Assembly (NCBI GenBank): GCA_024276935.1
Contig: JAJRWH010000007.1
Span: forward strand, 1-50,663
From: Deltaproteobacteria bacterium
GTDB taxonomy: Bacteria > Desulfobacterota > Desulfuromonadia > Desulfuromonadales > Geopsychrobacteraceae
Direction: 5' to 3'
DNA: 50,663 nt
Shown: positions 18,480-28,385 of the stretch, piece after piece
Layout of the letters: each line of letters starts with the position of its first letter
Numbering within the stretch: position 1 is the first letter of the stretch
Notes under the pieces: generated by a model
What the model was told of the DNA's origin: nothing
The model's input: only the letters and a program-made list of their open reading frames with translations
Database searches by the model: none
Made by a program: the position numbers and the translations under genes

Positions 18480-18687
18480 GCTTTATATGAATATCCGGGG
18501 GGGTGTTCTTCAGGTTACACTTTGAACTCTGGTTCCAACTTCTTATCTATCTGAATTTACAAGATAAAATCAAGAAAATGCTTCTTTGCCGTAACCCTGG
18601 TTACACCCCTGTGATGTCTTCCTACCCCGGGGGGAGTTCTTTGCAATGTCGCGAGATAACAGTGTTTTACCGTGGCTGGAAAACTCT
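18480..18687 (+). other. Gene-free upstream part of the leader of the Cache/chemoreceptor genes
   Basis: No coding frame is convincing here. The stretch contains a perfect dyad GTAACC-CT-GGTTAC at 18591-18604, which looks like a regulator site, an AT-rich stem TTATCT...AGATAA near 18542-18567, and the palindrome CCCCGGGG near 18627. It leads into two strong hairpins just before the Cache-protein gene. Nothing matches the conserved cores of riboswitch classes I know, including the c-di-GMP-I core. Confidence 0.3.
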
Positions 18688-18754
18688 GGCATTGCCCTTG
18701 CTCTACCCTCAGCAGGCAATGCCTAGCTCGGGGCGCCTGAGCCCCGTTGTTTTT
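18688..18754 (+). terminator. Tandem hairpins ending in an intrinsic terminator 27 nt before the Cache-protein gene (attenuator candidate)
   Basis: Hairpin 1: GGCATTGCC (18688-18696) pairs perfectly with GGCAATGCC (18715-18723), extended inside by TGCT/AGCA with a 2-nt bulge. Hairpin 2: CGGGGC (18729-18734), loop GCCTGA, GCCCCG (18741-18746), followed by TTGTTTTT, a standard intrinsic terminator. No plus-strand gene ends upstream (the neighbour is on the other strand), so the terminator can act only on the leader of the downstream gene. That makes transcription attenuation likely, although the sensing element is not identified. Confidence 0.6.
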
Positions 18755-18781
18755 AACCCTTAAAATGTGAGGAGTCAGAAG

Positions 18782-19342
18782 ATGAGGAAGATGATTTGGG
18801 TCATGTTGGTGCTGACAGCGATAATTCTTTACGGTGGTAGCCTTTTTGCTGCAACCGAAGCAGAAATAAATGCTGGCAGTATTCAACAGGCCAAGAATAC
18901 TGCGTCAACCAAACCGACAGTAGCCATGGTCATGGAGCGGGTTAATGCTGCTGTTGACCTGATCAACAAGGAAGGTCGGGCGGCATTTCCCAAGTTCAAA
19001 GGCCTTGGCAGCGAATTCATTTATGCCGGAACCTATATCTGGATTCACTCTCCAACCACCGGCAAAATGTTGATGCATCCAATGAAACCAGTGCTTGAAG
19101 GGAAAAATGTCAATCCTCTGCGTGACAAGGCAGGTAAATTGCTCTTCATCGAAATGAACCGGGTTGCCACTGAAAAAGGAAGTGGCTGGGTCGACTATCA
19201 GTGGCCGAAACCGGGCCAGAAAAAGTCGAGCACCAAGGTTTCGTATGTCAAATTGGCTGAACACAATGGCGAAAAATTTGTTGTTGGATCAGGTGTTTAC
19301 GATATTTCGCTTGCGGATATCAATAAGGCCCTGGGGAAATAA
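18782..19342 (+). CDS. Secreted single-Cache-domain protein
   Basis: 186 aa. Signal peptide about 1-24 (WVMLVLTAIILYGGSLFA|ATE), then one domain with FKGLGSEFIYAGTYIWIHSPTTG, MLMHPMKP, GKNVNPLRDKAGKLLF, GSGWVDYQWPKPG and FVVGSGVYD, the typical strand order of single Cache (sCache_2) ligand-binding domains. It has no membrane anchor or output domain, so it is a free periplasmic sensor or binding protein. The chemoreceptor gene starts 39 nt downstream on the same strand, and the receptor's own periplasmic part does not look like Cache, so this protein may present a ligand to it (inference). Start ATG 18782 is chosen over a GTG five codons earlier because GAGGAG lies 7 nt before it. Confidence 0.85.
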   Translation: MRKMIWVMLVLTAIILYGGSLFAATEAEINAGSIQQAKNTASTKPTVAMVMERVNAAVDLINKEGRAAFPKFKGLGSEFIYAGTYIWIHSPTTGKMLMHPMKPVLEGKNVNPLRDKAGKLLFIEMNRVATEKGSGWVDYQWPKPGQKKSSTKVSYVKLAEHNGEKFVVGSGVYDISLADINKALGK

Positions 19343-19381
19343 ATACAAGCTGTCAGGGGGTAGCTTCGTCTGGAGGAAATG

Positions 19382-21463
19382 ATGAGTCTGACCATTAAAA
19401 TGAAACTGGTTCTGCTCTGCGGATTGGGGCTCTCCCTGGTGGCTGCGGTGCTGGTGGTTGGCGTTTACTTCAACGGCAAGATTGACGCTGCTCATGGAGT
19501 ACAGGTCGAAATCTTCCAAGCCAACGAGCAGGTTCAGCAGGCAAGAATTGCAGAAAAGGCCTATTTACAATTCTACAAACCTGAGTTTATTCAGGAGCGC
19601 TCCGCACATAGTCGTCAAGCCGTCAAAGAGTTCAGCCTGCTGGAAAATGATAGTGGCCTGGATTTGTCCGCGATCAAGAGTCAGCTACAGGAATATGACA
19701 GCGCCTTTAACGAGCTGGTTGATTTGCACACCCAAAACGAGATGCTTGGCCAGAAAATGGATTCAGTCCTTGCCGAGATTACAGACCTTCTCGCCGGAGT
19801 TGAGGACGAAATTCAGTCGCAGCTCTTTGATTTGCAAATGGAAGGGGAGACACTTCCTGATGCCGAGAACAACCTGTTGTCCTTGACACGCGATGGCAAA
19901 ATCCTGGCATTGACGATGAAGAATAGTTATCGCGAATTTTTGCTCAGCGGCGACAAAAACCATCTGGTCGAATTGGACAAGTTTATCAAAGAGAAGGGGA
20001 CCGTTGCGATTTCAGGTCTCAGCCAGTTTTCGGCTCAGACCAACAACAACAATTTTGTCAAAGCGGCAGCCAGTTTCAAGGCGGGTATCAAAGAAGGTCA
20101 GGATTTGCTGGTGAAATCTCAGGCCCTTTTCGAACAGGAGCAGATTGCCGGCGAAAATCTCGACACGATCGGTAGTGCCTTATTGGACCAGGCGAAAAAA
20201 GCAGCCACAATAACTGCAGCAGTGGGTGAAAAAGCCCGGAATACCGCGATAACAGCAATCATAATTTTGACAGCGACCGGAACGCTGGTTTTTCTGGTGA
20301 TTTCCTACCTTCTCAATCGGTCGATCATTCGTCCTTTGGGTAAGGCCCTTGAATTGGCAGACACAATTCGGAGCGGTGATCTTTCCCAGCGTCTGAAAAT
20401 GCAAAGTACCGACGAGATTGGACGACTGGGCAAGGCGCTTGATCAGATGGCTGACAGTCTTGAAATCAAGGCCGATCTGGCTCGTCAGATTGCGGATGGC
20501 GATCTGACTGCAGAGGTGCAACTGGCCAGTGAGCAGGATCAGCTTGGTATTGCCCTGCGTCGGATGGTCGACAATCTTAACGACCTGATGAGTCGTGTCG
20601 CTATGGCTGGTGATCAGATTGCTTCCGGGTCGAGTGAAATATCAAGCTCCAGTCAGGATCTTTCCCAGGGCGCGACGACCCAGGCGGCCTCGCTGGAAGA
20701 AATCAGTGCGTCAATGGGTGAAATGTCAGCCCAGACCAGACAGAATGCTGAAAACGCCTGACAGGCAGATAGTCTGTCGACCGAAGCCAAGGTCGCTGCC
20801 GAACGTGGCAGTGAGCAGATGGAAGAAATGGTCCAGGCGATGACCGAGATCAACGAGGCAGGCCAGAACATCAGCAAGATCATCAAGGTAATTGACGAAA
20901 TTGCCTTCCAGACCAATCTGTTGGCTCTGAATGCTGCAGTCGAAGCGGCACGAGCCGGGCAACATGGTAAAGGGTTTGCGGTTGTGGCCGAAGAGGTGCG
21001 TAATCTGGCCGCCCGTAGCGCCAAAGCGGCTCAGGAAACCTCGGAATTGATCGAAGGCTCTGTGGAGAAGACAGCCAAGGGGAGTGAGGTTGCCAATCGT
21101 ACCGCCGAGGTTCTGGGTGAAATTGTTGGAGGCATCACCAAGGTTTCCGACCTTGTCAAAGAAATTTCCGTTGCCAGCAATGAACAGGCACAGGGTATTG
21201 CAGAGGTCACAAGCGGGCTCAACCAGGTTGATCAGGTCACTCAGCAGAATACGGCTTCGGCTGAAGAAAGTGCCGCAGCAGCTGAAACCTTGTCGAGTCA
21301 GGCGATGCAGTTACAACAATTGTTGGCGCAATTCAGGCTTAAGGGCACTAACCAACCATCGGCACCGCAGGAGGATTTCAGGGCAACTGCGCAGTCTCCT
21401 GAGCCTCATCAGGTTGGGTGGAGCGATATGTCTGAAGCTATTGACCTGGAAGATACCGCCTGA
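19382..21463 (+). pseudogene. Methyl-accepting chemotaxis protein interrupted by one in-frame TGA
   Basis: One frame runs 694 codons from ATG 19382 to TGA 21463 with a single internal TGA at 20759-20761 (codon 460). Order: membrane segment about 8-30, a helical periplasmic domain to about 285, second membrane segment about 290-315, HAMP (SIIRPLGKALELADTIRSGDL and a second linker), then the signalling domain. The stop falls in the heptad-repeat helix (MSAQTRQNAENA, stop, [11 protein letters not shown]). Beyond it the conserved hairpin tip [21 protein letters not shown] and both flanking helices are intact. As written the receptor would be cut before the CheA/CheW-binding tip and be inactive. 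Receptors commonly have Asn, Gln, Thr or Arg at this place; CGA to TGA is one possible change. Start at the second ATG is preferred for spacing to GGAGG. The TGA is followed by CAG, a permissive context for readthrough. Confidence 0.85.
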
Positions 21464-21495
21464 TTCTTTTCAGCCAGATTGAAAAGACCCTCCCG

Positions 21496-21533
21496 CCGGG
21501 GACGAGCCTTGTGTTTGTCCCCGGTTAATTTTT
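21496..21533 (+). terminator. Intrinsic terminator after the chemoreceptor gene
   Basis: CCGGGGAC (21496-21503) pairs with GTCCCCGG (21517-21524), 13-nt loop, followed by TTAATTTTT. It closes the Cache-protein/chemoreceptor unit 32 nt after the stop. Confidence 0.75.
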
Positions 21534-21668
21534 GTCCATCCTGTTACACAAAGCGAACTTGATGATTCGGGATGATCCCTGCTGGAAAGCTGCTACGACA
21601 AATGCTATCCTCTTTTTCGTTGCAAGATCCGGTTTATGTAAAAATATCCCTGAATGGAAATGATAACC

Positions 21669-24308
21669 ATGTCTACCAGTCACAAGCGTCCAGTTACCCA
21701 TCTTTTGCAGGAATACACTCCCCCTTCATACCTGGTTGAGACTGTCGACCTCTGTTTTCGGCTGTCTCCTACTGCAACCAGCGTTACTTCAAGTGTGCGC
21801 TATCAGCGCCATCCCGATTGTACCGCACTGGCACCACTGCATCTCGATGGTGAAGAGTTGGAGCTTTTGTCGCTGAAACTGGATGGCGTTGCGTTGCAGA
21901 AGGGTGATTATCGGGTGAGCCCTTCCAGTCTGGTGATTGCGAAGGTTCCTGAAACCTTTGTCCTTGAAATGGAAACCCGGATCAACCCGCAAGGGAATAC
22001 CGCACTCGAAGGGCTCTATTTATCGAGCGGGAATTTTTGTACCCAATGTGAGGCCGAGGGGTTTCGCAAGATTACCTATTACCCGGACAGGCCCGATGTT
22101 ATGGCCCGATTCAGGGTCAGAATAGAAGCTGCCCGCGATCTCTGCCCGGTGTTGCTCAGTAATGGCAATCTGGTTGAACAGGGCTCTCTGGATGCAGGCT
22201 GGCATTTTGCGCAGTGGGAAGATCCGTTTCGTAAACCGGCGTACCTGTTCGCCCTGGTCGCGGGAGATTTGACCTGTGTTGAAGATCATTTCACCACCCG
22301 GTCAGGCCGTGAAATTCTGCTGCAAATCTATGTCGAGCACCGTAACCGTGAACTTTGTGATCATGCCATGTTGTCGCTGAAAAAAGCGATGAAATGGGAC
22401 GAAGAGGTCTACGGTCTGGAGTATGATCTGGATCGTTATATGATCGTTGCGGTCGATGATTTCAATATGGGGGCGATGGAGAACAAAGGGTTGAATGTTT
22501 TCAATTCCAAGTATGTCCTGGCGCGTCCTGAAACAGCCACAGATAATGATTTTCTTGGAATCGAAGCGGTGATCGGACATGAATATTTCCACAATTACAC
22601 CGGTAACCGGGTGACCTGTCGCGATTGGTTTCAGCTCAGCTTGAAAGAAGGCCTGACAGTTTTTCGTGATCAGGAGTTTTCGGCAGATCTCAATTCGGCG
22701 GCGGTCAAACGGATCGATGATGTGCGGATCTTGCGTCAGACTCAGTTTCCGGAAGATGCTGGTCCGATGGCGCATCCGGTGCGTCCTGCATCTTATGTTG
22801 AGATCAATAATTTCTACACGGTTACGATCTACAACAAGGGGGCAGAACTGATTCGCATGCAACAGACGTTGCTGGGGAAAGAGCCCTTTAATCGGGGTGT
22901 CCGTCACTACCTGAAAAAGCACGATGGGCAGGCCGTGACAACGGATGATTTTGTCGCCGCCCTCGAAGAGAGCAGCGGGCGGGACCTGGAACAGTTCAAA
23001 CGCTGGTATTCCCAGGCCGGAACGCCGCGAGTGGCCCTGACAACCCACTACGATCAAAAGAATCAGGAATATCATCTGCTGTGTCGTCAAACCTGTCCGC
23101 CGACTCCGGATCAGACCGAAAAGCAACCTTTTTTCATTCCTCTGGCGGTTGGGCTGCTCGATCGTGATGGGCGGGACCTGCCAATAATAATCAAAGGTCA
23201 GCAAGGTCGGCAAACAACCCGAATCCTTGAACTGAATCAGGCAGAGCAGGAGTTTGTTTTCGAACAGATTCCTGAAGGTGCGGCGTTGTCACCGTTACGG
23301 GGCTTTTCAGCACCCGTTATTCTTGACTATCCACAGCCAGATGAAGAACTGGCATTACGGATGGCGCACGACAGTGATCCTTTTAATCGCTGGGAAGCCG
23401 CCCAGCAGCTTGCCAGACGGGAGTTGCTGGCAGCTCTGGAACGGGAATCGGATGATCAGCCAGTCTTGAGTGAATTGTTCGTTGCCAGCTGGTGCCGGGC
23501 CCTGGTTGATTCGGAAGCCGATGGTAATCTGCTGACCCAGTTGCTGACTCTACCGTCCGAGGTCTATCTGGGGGAACAGATGACCGCAATTGATCCTGGA
23601 CGTATTCATCGTTTACGTCAGGCCGCTCGCTGCCAGTTGGCCCAGGCCGGGCGGGAGCAACTGTTGCTGAGGTACCATGCCGGATCTGGCAATGAGCTCT
23701 ACAGTCTTGATCCACAGCAGGTGGGGATGCGCAGCCTGAAAAATTTCTGTCTGTCTCTCTTGATGTTGCAAGAGAAAACCAGCTCGATTGAACTTTGTCT
23801 GCGACAGTATGAATTTGCCGGAAACATGACAGATCGTCTGGCGGCCTTGTCCTGTCTGGTTTCGAGTTCATTGCCACAGCGTGAAACCGTTCTCGAAGAT
23901 TTTTATCAGCGCTAGCAAAAGCATCCCCTGGTTGTTGATAAATGGTTTATGTTGCAGGCGACGGCCAATCGCGAACAGGTTTGTGACGAGGTCAGGGCCT
24001 TACTCGATCATCCGGCCTTTACCCTGGATAATCCGAATCGGGTGCGCAGCCTGATCGGGGCCTTTGCCGCAGGAAATCCGGCAGGTTTTCATCAGCCTGA
24101 TGGCGCGGGATATCTCTTGTTGACGGAGCAGATTCTGCATTTGAACCAACGCAATCCGCAGGTTGCAGCACGCATGGTTCAACCCTTGTCACGTTGGAAA
24201 CGTTTTGAACCGGGGCGCAGCCTGTTGATGAAACAACAGCTTGAACGCTTGCAGGAGCAGGAGTTGTCACCGGATTTGTACGAAATTGTCACCAAGAGTC
24301 TGGCATAA
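21669..24308 (+). pseudogene. pepN: Aminopeptidase N (M1 family) interrupted by one in-frame TAG
   Basis: Reading through one TAG at 23913-23915 gives 879 aa, close to the 870 aa of E. coli PepN. Motifs: NMGAMENKG substrate-recognition loop, zinc motif HEYFH with His304 and His308, and the downstream LKEGLTVFRDQEF carrying the third ligand; all are in the first part. The stop is at codon 749, in the C-terminal helical domain. The frame continues QKHPLVVDKWFMLQA and NPNRVRSLIGAFAAGNPAGFH, conserved to the end of the family (IVTKSLA). In E. coli PepN the matching position is a Trp (FYEQW-QHDALVMDKWF), so TGG to TAG is the simplest change. The truncated product would keep the active site but lose most of the C-terminal domain. 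Role: broad-specificity cytoplasmic N-terminal peptide trimming. ATG 21669 is preferred over 21654 because GGAA precedes it. Confidence 0.9.
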
Positions 24309-24401
24309 ACCTGATTCAGGGAGAAAGATGATTTCTGATCATCTGTTCGCTATGCTGAGAGTCCATCAATTTCTTTACCCGTGTTGTGGGAGAGTTCTGA
24401 A

Positions 24402-25280
24402 TTGAGTGAAGTCACCATTGTGGGTTGCGGTGATATCGGTCGTCGTGTTGGCCATCGATTAATTGCTTCGGGAATCAGGGTAACCGCCGTGGTTCACCAG
24501 TCAGAAAAGGTTGAGTCGTTGTGTAACGAGGGCTTTACCCCTCTGGTATGCAACCTTGATTTTCCCGAAGATCTTCCCCGGATCCCCCTTCATAAACGAC
24601 AGGTTTATTACCTGGTCCCTCCGCAAGGGGGAGGCAAAAGTGATTATCGTATGCTCAACTTTTGCCGTCAGCTGAGTAGAGATAATTGTCCGGCGCGACT
24701 GGTCTATATCAGCACCAGTGGGGTTTATGGTGATTGTGGTGAGATCCTGGTGACCGAACAGACTCCAGTCAACCCACAAACAGCCAGAGCCAAGCGACGA
24801 GCCAGTGCCGAAGAACAGTTGCGTGAACAGGCCCGGCAGCTTGATTTTGATCTGATTATTTTAAGGGTTACCGGTATTTACGGCCCGGGACGTTTACCCA
24901 TTGCGCGGCTTTTGCAGGGGTTCCCGGTCCTGCAGGCGGGAGAGGGCGCCTGCACCAATCGGATCCATACCTATGATCTGGTTAATGTTTGTCTGGCTGC
25001 GATGGACAGGGGAGAAAATGGCGATGTTTTTAACGTGTGTGACGGTGAGAGAACAACGATGTCTGATTATTTTATCGCCGTTGCCAGGTTTGCGGGTCTG
25101 CCTCAACCGCGCCAGATAACCCTGGCCGAAGCTGAGCGTGAAATGAACCCGTTGATGCTGAGTTACCTGAAAGAATCGCGGCAGATGGATAATCGTTTGA
25201 TGCGTGAAAAGCTCGGGGTTGAGTTGATGTATCCAAACCTTGAGGCTGGTCTTGCCGTTTGTGAAAAGGAGAAGATTTAA
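24402..25280 (+). CDS. NAD-dependent epimerase/dehydratase family protein (SDR type)
   Basis: About 292 aa. N-terminal nucleotide-binding turn VTIVGCGDIGRRVG, then LVYISTSGVYGDCG, a serine-tyrosine element like that of atypical/extended SDRs, and LRVTGIYGPGRLPI and IHTYDLVNVCLAAMDRGENGDVFNVCDGE, typical of the epimerase/dehydratase group (YeeZ-like). The YxxxK lysine is not obvious; the region after the tyrosine (NPQTARAKRRASAEEQL) fits atypical members instead. Start: TTG 24402 with GGGAGAG 7 nt upstream, rather than a GTG 7 codons earlier. It overlaps the next gene by one base. Substrate unknown. Confidence 0.82.
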   Translation: MSEVTIVGCGDIGRRVGHRLIASGIRVTAVVHQSEKVESLCNEGFTPLVCNLDFPEDLPRIPLHKRQVYYLVPPQGGGKSDYRMLNFCRQLSRDNCPARLVYISTSGVYGDCGEILVTEQTPVNPQTARAKRRASAEEQLREQARQLDFDLIILRVTGIYGPGRLPIARLLQGFPVLQAGEGACTNRIHTYDLVNVCLAAMDRGENGDVFNVCDGERTTMSDYFIAVARFAGLPQPRQITLAEAEREMNPLMLSYLKESRQMDNRLMREKLGVELMYPNLEAGLAVCEKEKI

Positions 25281-26059
25281 TGTCCCCGGTCGCTACAATA
25301 CTTCAGCCGGTTGCCAGTTTCGGACGTGGTTTTTCTTATGTTTTTCGTGCCCCACGTTTTTTACTCAGGCATCCGGGATTGCTGCGCTTTGTCGCCATCC
25401 CCTTTACCATCAATGTCCTGATATTTTCTCTGGCGGTCTATTTTGGTCTGGATGTATTCAATCAGCTGTTAGCTCAGTACCTGCCTCAGGGTGATGCCTG
25501 GTATCTGGTTGCCTTGTCTTATCTTGCCTGGGTCATTGCCGGGATTCTGAGTACCGTCCTGGTTTTCTTCAGTTTTACGATTGTCGGAAACCTGTTGGCG
25601 GCGCCCTTTAACGAATTGCTTTCTGAACGTATCGAGATTCTGGTTCGGGGGACAACCGAAACCCCAGCATTTGCCCTGCGGCGTTTTCTGGCAGAATCAG
25701 GACGAGCGATGCTGATCGAGTTGAAAAAACAACTCGTTTTTGTGGTGGGGATGTTGTTGTTGCTGCTGCTCAACCTGATCCCCGGCTTTGGCCCTTTGCT
25801 TTACGCGGTTCTGGCACCGTTGTTTACCCTGTTTTTTCTGGTGATCGGGTACCTTGGTTTTGTTCTGGTTCGCAAGCAGGTCGGGTTTGCCCGTCAGCAG
25901 CGCTATGTTCTGGGACGACCTCTGTTGATGGCCGGTTTCGGTTGCGGGGTTTTTATCCTGTTGGCGATTCCGCTGGTACAGTTTTTCTGTATCCCTCTGG
26001 CGGTTTCCGGGGCAACATTGCTCTGGTGTGAGTTTCCCCATCCAGAGAAGGATCGCTGA
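25280..26059 (+). CDS. EI24/CysZ-like integral membrane protein
   Basis: 259 aa with about four to five hydrophobic segments (FVAIPFTINVLIFSLAVYF, YLAWVIAGILSTVLVFFSF, FVVGMLLLLLLNLIPGFGPL, APLFTLFFLVIGYLGFVLV, LMAGFGCGVFILLAIPL). The conserved LIPGFGPLLYAVLAPL stretch and LLAAPFNELLSERIE loop fit the EI24 family, which includes the sulfate permease CysZ. Nothing nearby concerns sulfur assimilation, so a sulfate role is not supported by context. The ATG overlaps the stop of the SDR gene (TAATG) and the next gene starts 2 nt after its stop, so this is the middle gene of a tight three-gene operon. Confidence 0.8.
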   Translation: MSPVATILQPVASFGRGFSYVFRAPRFLLRHPGLLRFVAIPFTINVLIFSLAVYFGLDVFNQLLAQYLPQGDAWYLVALSYLAWVIAGILSTVLVFFSFTIVGNLLAAPFNELLSERIEILVRGTTETPAFALRRFLAESGRAMLIELKKQLVFVVGMLLLLLLNLIPGFGPLLYAVLAPLFTLFFLVIGYLGFVLVRKQVGFARQQRYVLGRPLLMAGFGCGVFILLAIPLVQFFCIPLAVSGATLLWCEFPHPEKDR

Positions 26060-26061
26060 TC

Positions 26062-27294
26062 GTGCGCATCACCCTGCTGACTCTGCTCCTTCTGATGCTG
26101 GTCGTAGCCGATCTGAGTGCCTCCAGTCGGAGTCTCTGGCGAAAAAATGAGGCGGCAATTGCGCAAATCGAGCAGCAGAGATTTACGGAAGCTCTGGACC
26201 TGTTGCTGCCTCTGGCTGCGGAAGTTCCCACCAACAAAACAATTCGTAAAAATATTGCGACCAGTTATCTGGGGGCCGGACAGCAACAGATTCACGCCGG
26301 AGCCTATCTGCGTGCTGCAGAGTTGCTGCAAAAGGGCAAGGAATACAACGATCAGGAATGCCGGTTCTGGTTGCTGCGCGGCATTGCCCTGTTGAAAAAT
26401 GGCCAAATGGGTGAAGCAGAAATCGAACTGAATGAAGCCTGGGCCATGAGTGGTGATGAGCCCCTTGTGTTGCAGTATTTGGGCTTGCTTTATTACCAGA
26501 CAGATCGAATGTATGAAGCGGTTGACAGCTGGCAGCGGGCGCTGGACCTTGATCCAGGAAATAAAGTCCTGATCGAACGTCTGGCAAAAGCCCGGCGTGA
26601 ATTGACGATCGAAAAGGAGCTCGATCATGACTACAGTGCCCATTTTGTTCTTAACTATGCTGATGATGGAAAAACCAACATCGGTGGCGACATTCTTGAT
26701 GCGCTTGAAGACAGTTACACCTGGGCCGGAGCCAAGCTGAGGGTTTATCCCGAGCGGCAGACGACGGTCATTTTATACACCCGTCGTCAGTTTAGTGGTT
26801 TGACCGGCTCCCCTGAATGGTCCGCAGGTTTGTTTGACGGCAAAATACGTTTGCCAATCGGTGGGTTGGACCAGGTTGATGATCGGGTCAGGGCGCTGTT
26901 GACTCATGAGTTCATGCATTTGATAGTCCGTGAAATTGCAGGAGACAAAACACCCTTCTGGCTCAATGAAGGTTTGGCCGAGTTGGCCGCTCGTGAGTTG
27001 CGTCAGGTCCCTTTTGAAGATTTGGTGGAGGCCAGAGACAATAATCAACTCTTTGCGCTGGCAGAACTGGAAGGCTCTTTTCGCAAGATCGCCCCGCAGC
27101 GGGTCGGTTTGGCTTACGAACAGAGTTATTCTTTTGTCCGTTATCTGATAGATCGTTTTGGCTGGTACCCGATGGCTGAACTCTTGCAACTCTTCAAACG
27201 CAGAGTCAGTGCAACGGCGGCCATGAAGCAGATTTTCGGAGAGTACGGTGTCGATTTGTTTTTGCTGGAGCGAGACTGGCGACGGCAGATTTGA
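26062..27294 (+). CDS. TPR protein with gluzincin-type peptidase domain
   Basis: 410 aa. Signal peptide about 1-20 (LLTLLLLMLVVADLSASS), TPR-like helices about 30-175 (GEAEIELNEAWAMSGDEPLVLQYLGLLYYQ and the next repeat), then a peptidase-MA-like domain with zinc motif HEFMH (His282, His286) and the downstream WLNEGLAEL carrying the third ligand Glu. All metal ligands appear present. It is probably a periplasmic peptidase of unknown target, with TPRs serving as a substrate or partner platform. GTG start, 2 nt after the membrane-protein gene, so co-transcribed with it. Confidence 0.85.
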   Translation: MRITLLTLLLLMLVVADLSASSRSLWRKNEAAIAQIEQQRFTEALDLLLPLAAEVPTNKTIRKNIATSYLGAGQQQIHAGAYLRAAELLQKGKEYNDQECRFWLLRGIALLKNGQMGEAEIELNEAWAMSGDEPLVLQYLGLLYYQTDRMYEAVDSWQRALDLDPGNKVLIERLAKARRELTIEKELDHDYSAHFVLNYADDGKTNIGGDILDALEDSYTWAGAKLRVYPERQTTVILYTRRQFSGLTGSPEWSAGLFDGKIRLPIGGLDQVDDRVRALLTHEFMHLIVREIAGDKTPFWLNEGLAELAARELRQVPFEDLVEARDNNQLFALAELEGSFRKIAPQRVGLAYEQSYSFVRYLIDRFGWYPMAELLQLFKRRVSATAAMKQIFGEYGVDLFLLERDWRRQI

Positions 27295-27404
27295 GGACGA
27301 GCGATCAGACGGGATTTCTTCTTGCCCGAATGCAGGCCATGAACTAAACTTCAGCCCAAATTGTATTTGAGTCCCTTTGTTTTATTCTATTTCAGGAGGC
27401 CACT

Positions 27405-28346
27405 TTGACTAACGAACCCGGAAGTACCCCCTTTCAGGTTGATCTGCGCCGTCATCTGCGTGAGCGTGAAGAAGATCGTGATCTGACGCGGGTGATCAGT
27501 GAGCTTGCAACGGCAAGCCGTTATATTATCCATTCGATCCGTACCGGAGAGCTTGGCGTTGCCGGAACCTCGAATCTGTACGGTGAATCACAGCTTAAAC
27601 TGGATGTGCTGGCAGACCGGATTATTCGCAAGCGGATGACTCATACCGGAGTCATCGCCAGCATCGCCTCAGAAGAAGAAGCTGAAGTTCAGGTAATCGA
27701 TCCAAACGGCAAGTATTCAATTGCCTATGACCCGCTCGATGGCTCATCTCTGGTTGATGTGAACCTTGCCGTCGGGACGATTGTCGGGATTTACAAAGGG
27801 AATGATGTTCTCAAGCCGGGTCGCGAAATGGTGGCGGCACTTTATATTCTTTATGGGCCCCGTTGTACCCTGGTCTATTCGACGGGCAACGGAACACACG
27901 AATTTGCGATGAACGCCCTGATGGAATATACCCTGGTTCAGGAAGACATCAAGGTGGCAGAGCATGGCAACATCTATGCTCCGGGCGGAACACGCAACAA
28001 GTATTCACCGGCGGTTGAGGCCTTTGTCAGCCATCTGGAAGACCGGGGTAGCAAGTTGCGTTACAGTGGTGGTTTTGTCCCCGATATCAATCAGGTGCTG
28101 ATCAAGGGTGAGGGGGTTTTTCTTTATCCCTATCTGAGCGATCTGCCCAAAGGCAAGCTGCGGCTGCTTTATGAACTGAATCCGATGGCTTTTCTGCTTG
28201 AGCAGGCGGGAGGAGCGGCGTCGAACGGGCGGCAGCGGATTCTTGATATTGTCCCTGAGGGGATTGATCATCGTGAACCGGTTTTTATTGGCAGCAAGGC
28301 AGATGTCGCCAAGGTTGAAGATTTGATTAATACTCTTGAATCCTGA
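27405..28346 (+). CDS. fbp: Class I fructose-1,6-bisphosphatase
   Basis: 313 aa, slightly shorter than E. coli Fbp (332). Contains the metal-binding DPLDGSSLVDVNLAVGTIVGIY, the EEEAEV acidic element, and RYSGGFVPDINQVLIKGEGVFLYP, KLRLLYELNPMAFLLEQAGG, the class I signature set including the substrate-binding KLRLLYE. It catalyses fructose-1,6-bisphosphate to fructose-6-phosphate plus phosphate in gluconeogenesis, fitting an organism that builds sugars from acetate or other small acids. TTG start with AGGAGG 5-6 nt upstream. The following secreted-protein gene starts 39 nt after the stop. Confidence 0.96.
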   Translation: MTNEPGSTPFQVDLRRHLREREEDRDLTRVISELATASRYIIHSIRTGELGVAGTSNLYGESQLKLDVLADRIIRKRMTHTGVIASIASEEEAEVQVIDPNGKYSIAYDPLDGSSLVDVNLAVGTIVGIYKGNDVLKPGREMVAALYILYGPRCTLVYSTGNGTHEFAMNALMEYTLVQEDIKVAEHGNIYAPGGTRNKYSPAVEAFVSHLEDRGSKLRYSGGFVPDINQVLIKGEGVFLYPYLSDLPKGKLRLLYELNPMAFLLEQAGGAASNGRQRILDIVPEGIDHREPVFIGSKADVAKVEDLINTLES

Positions 28347-28385
28347 GATTGTCAGGATCAAAAGAAGGTACAACAGGAGTTTTCT

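Noticed and set aside
18480-18781. c-di-GMP-I (GEMM) riboswitch in the leader of the Cache-protein gene
   Set aside because: The conserved core around ACGCAAAGCC and the tetraloop-receptor pattern are absent on both strands, although the terminator is real.
20759-20784. TGA in the chemoreceptor as selenocysteine; a small GACAG...CTGTC stem follows it
   Set aside because: The stem is weak, has no GGTC-type loop at the expected distance, and chemoreceptors are not known to use selenocysteine at this helix position.
22302-23213. A 303-codon minus-strand frame opposite pepN
   Set aside because: It is antisense to the conserved catalytic region of aminopeptidase N and its translation has no recognisable domain.
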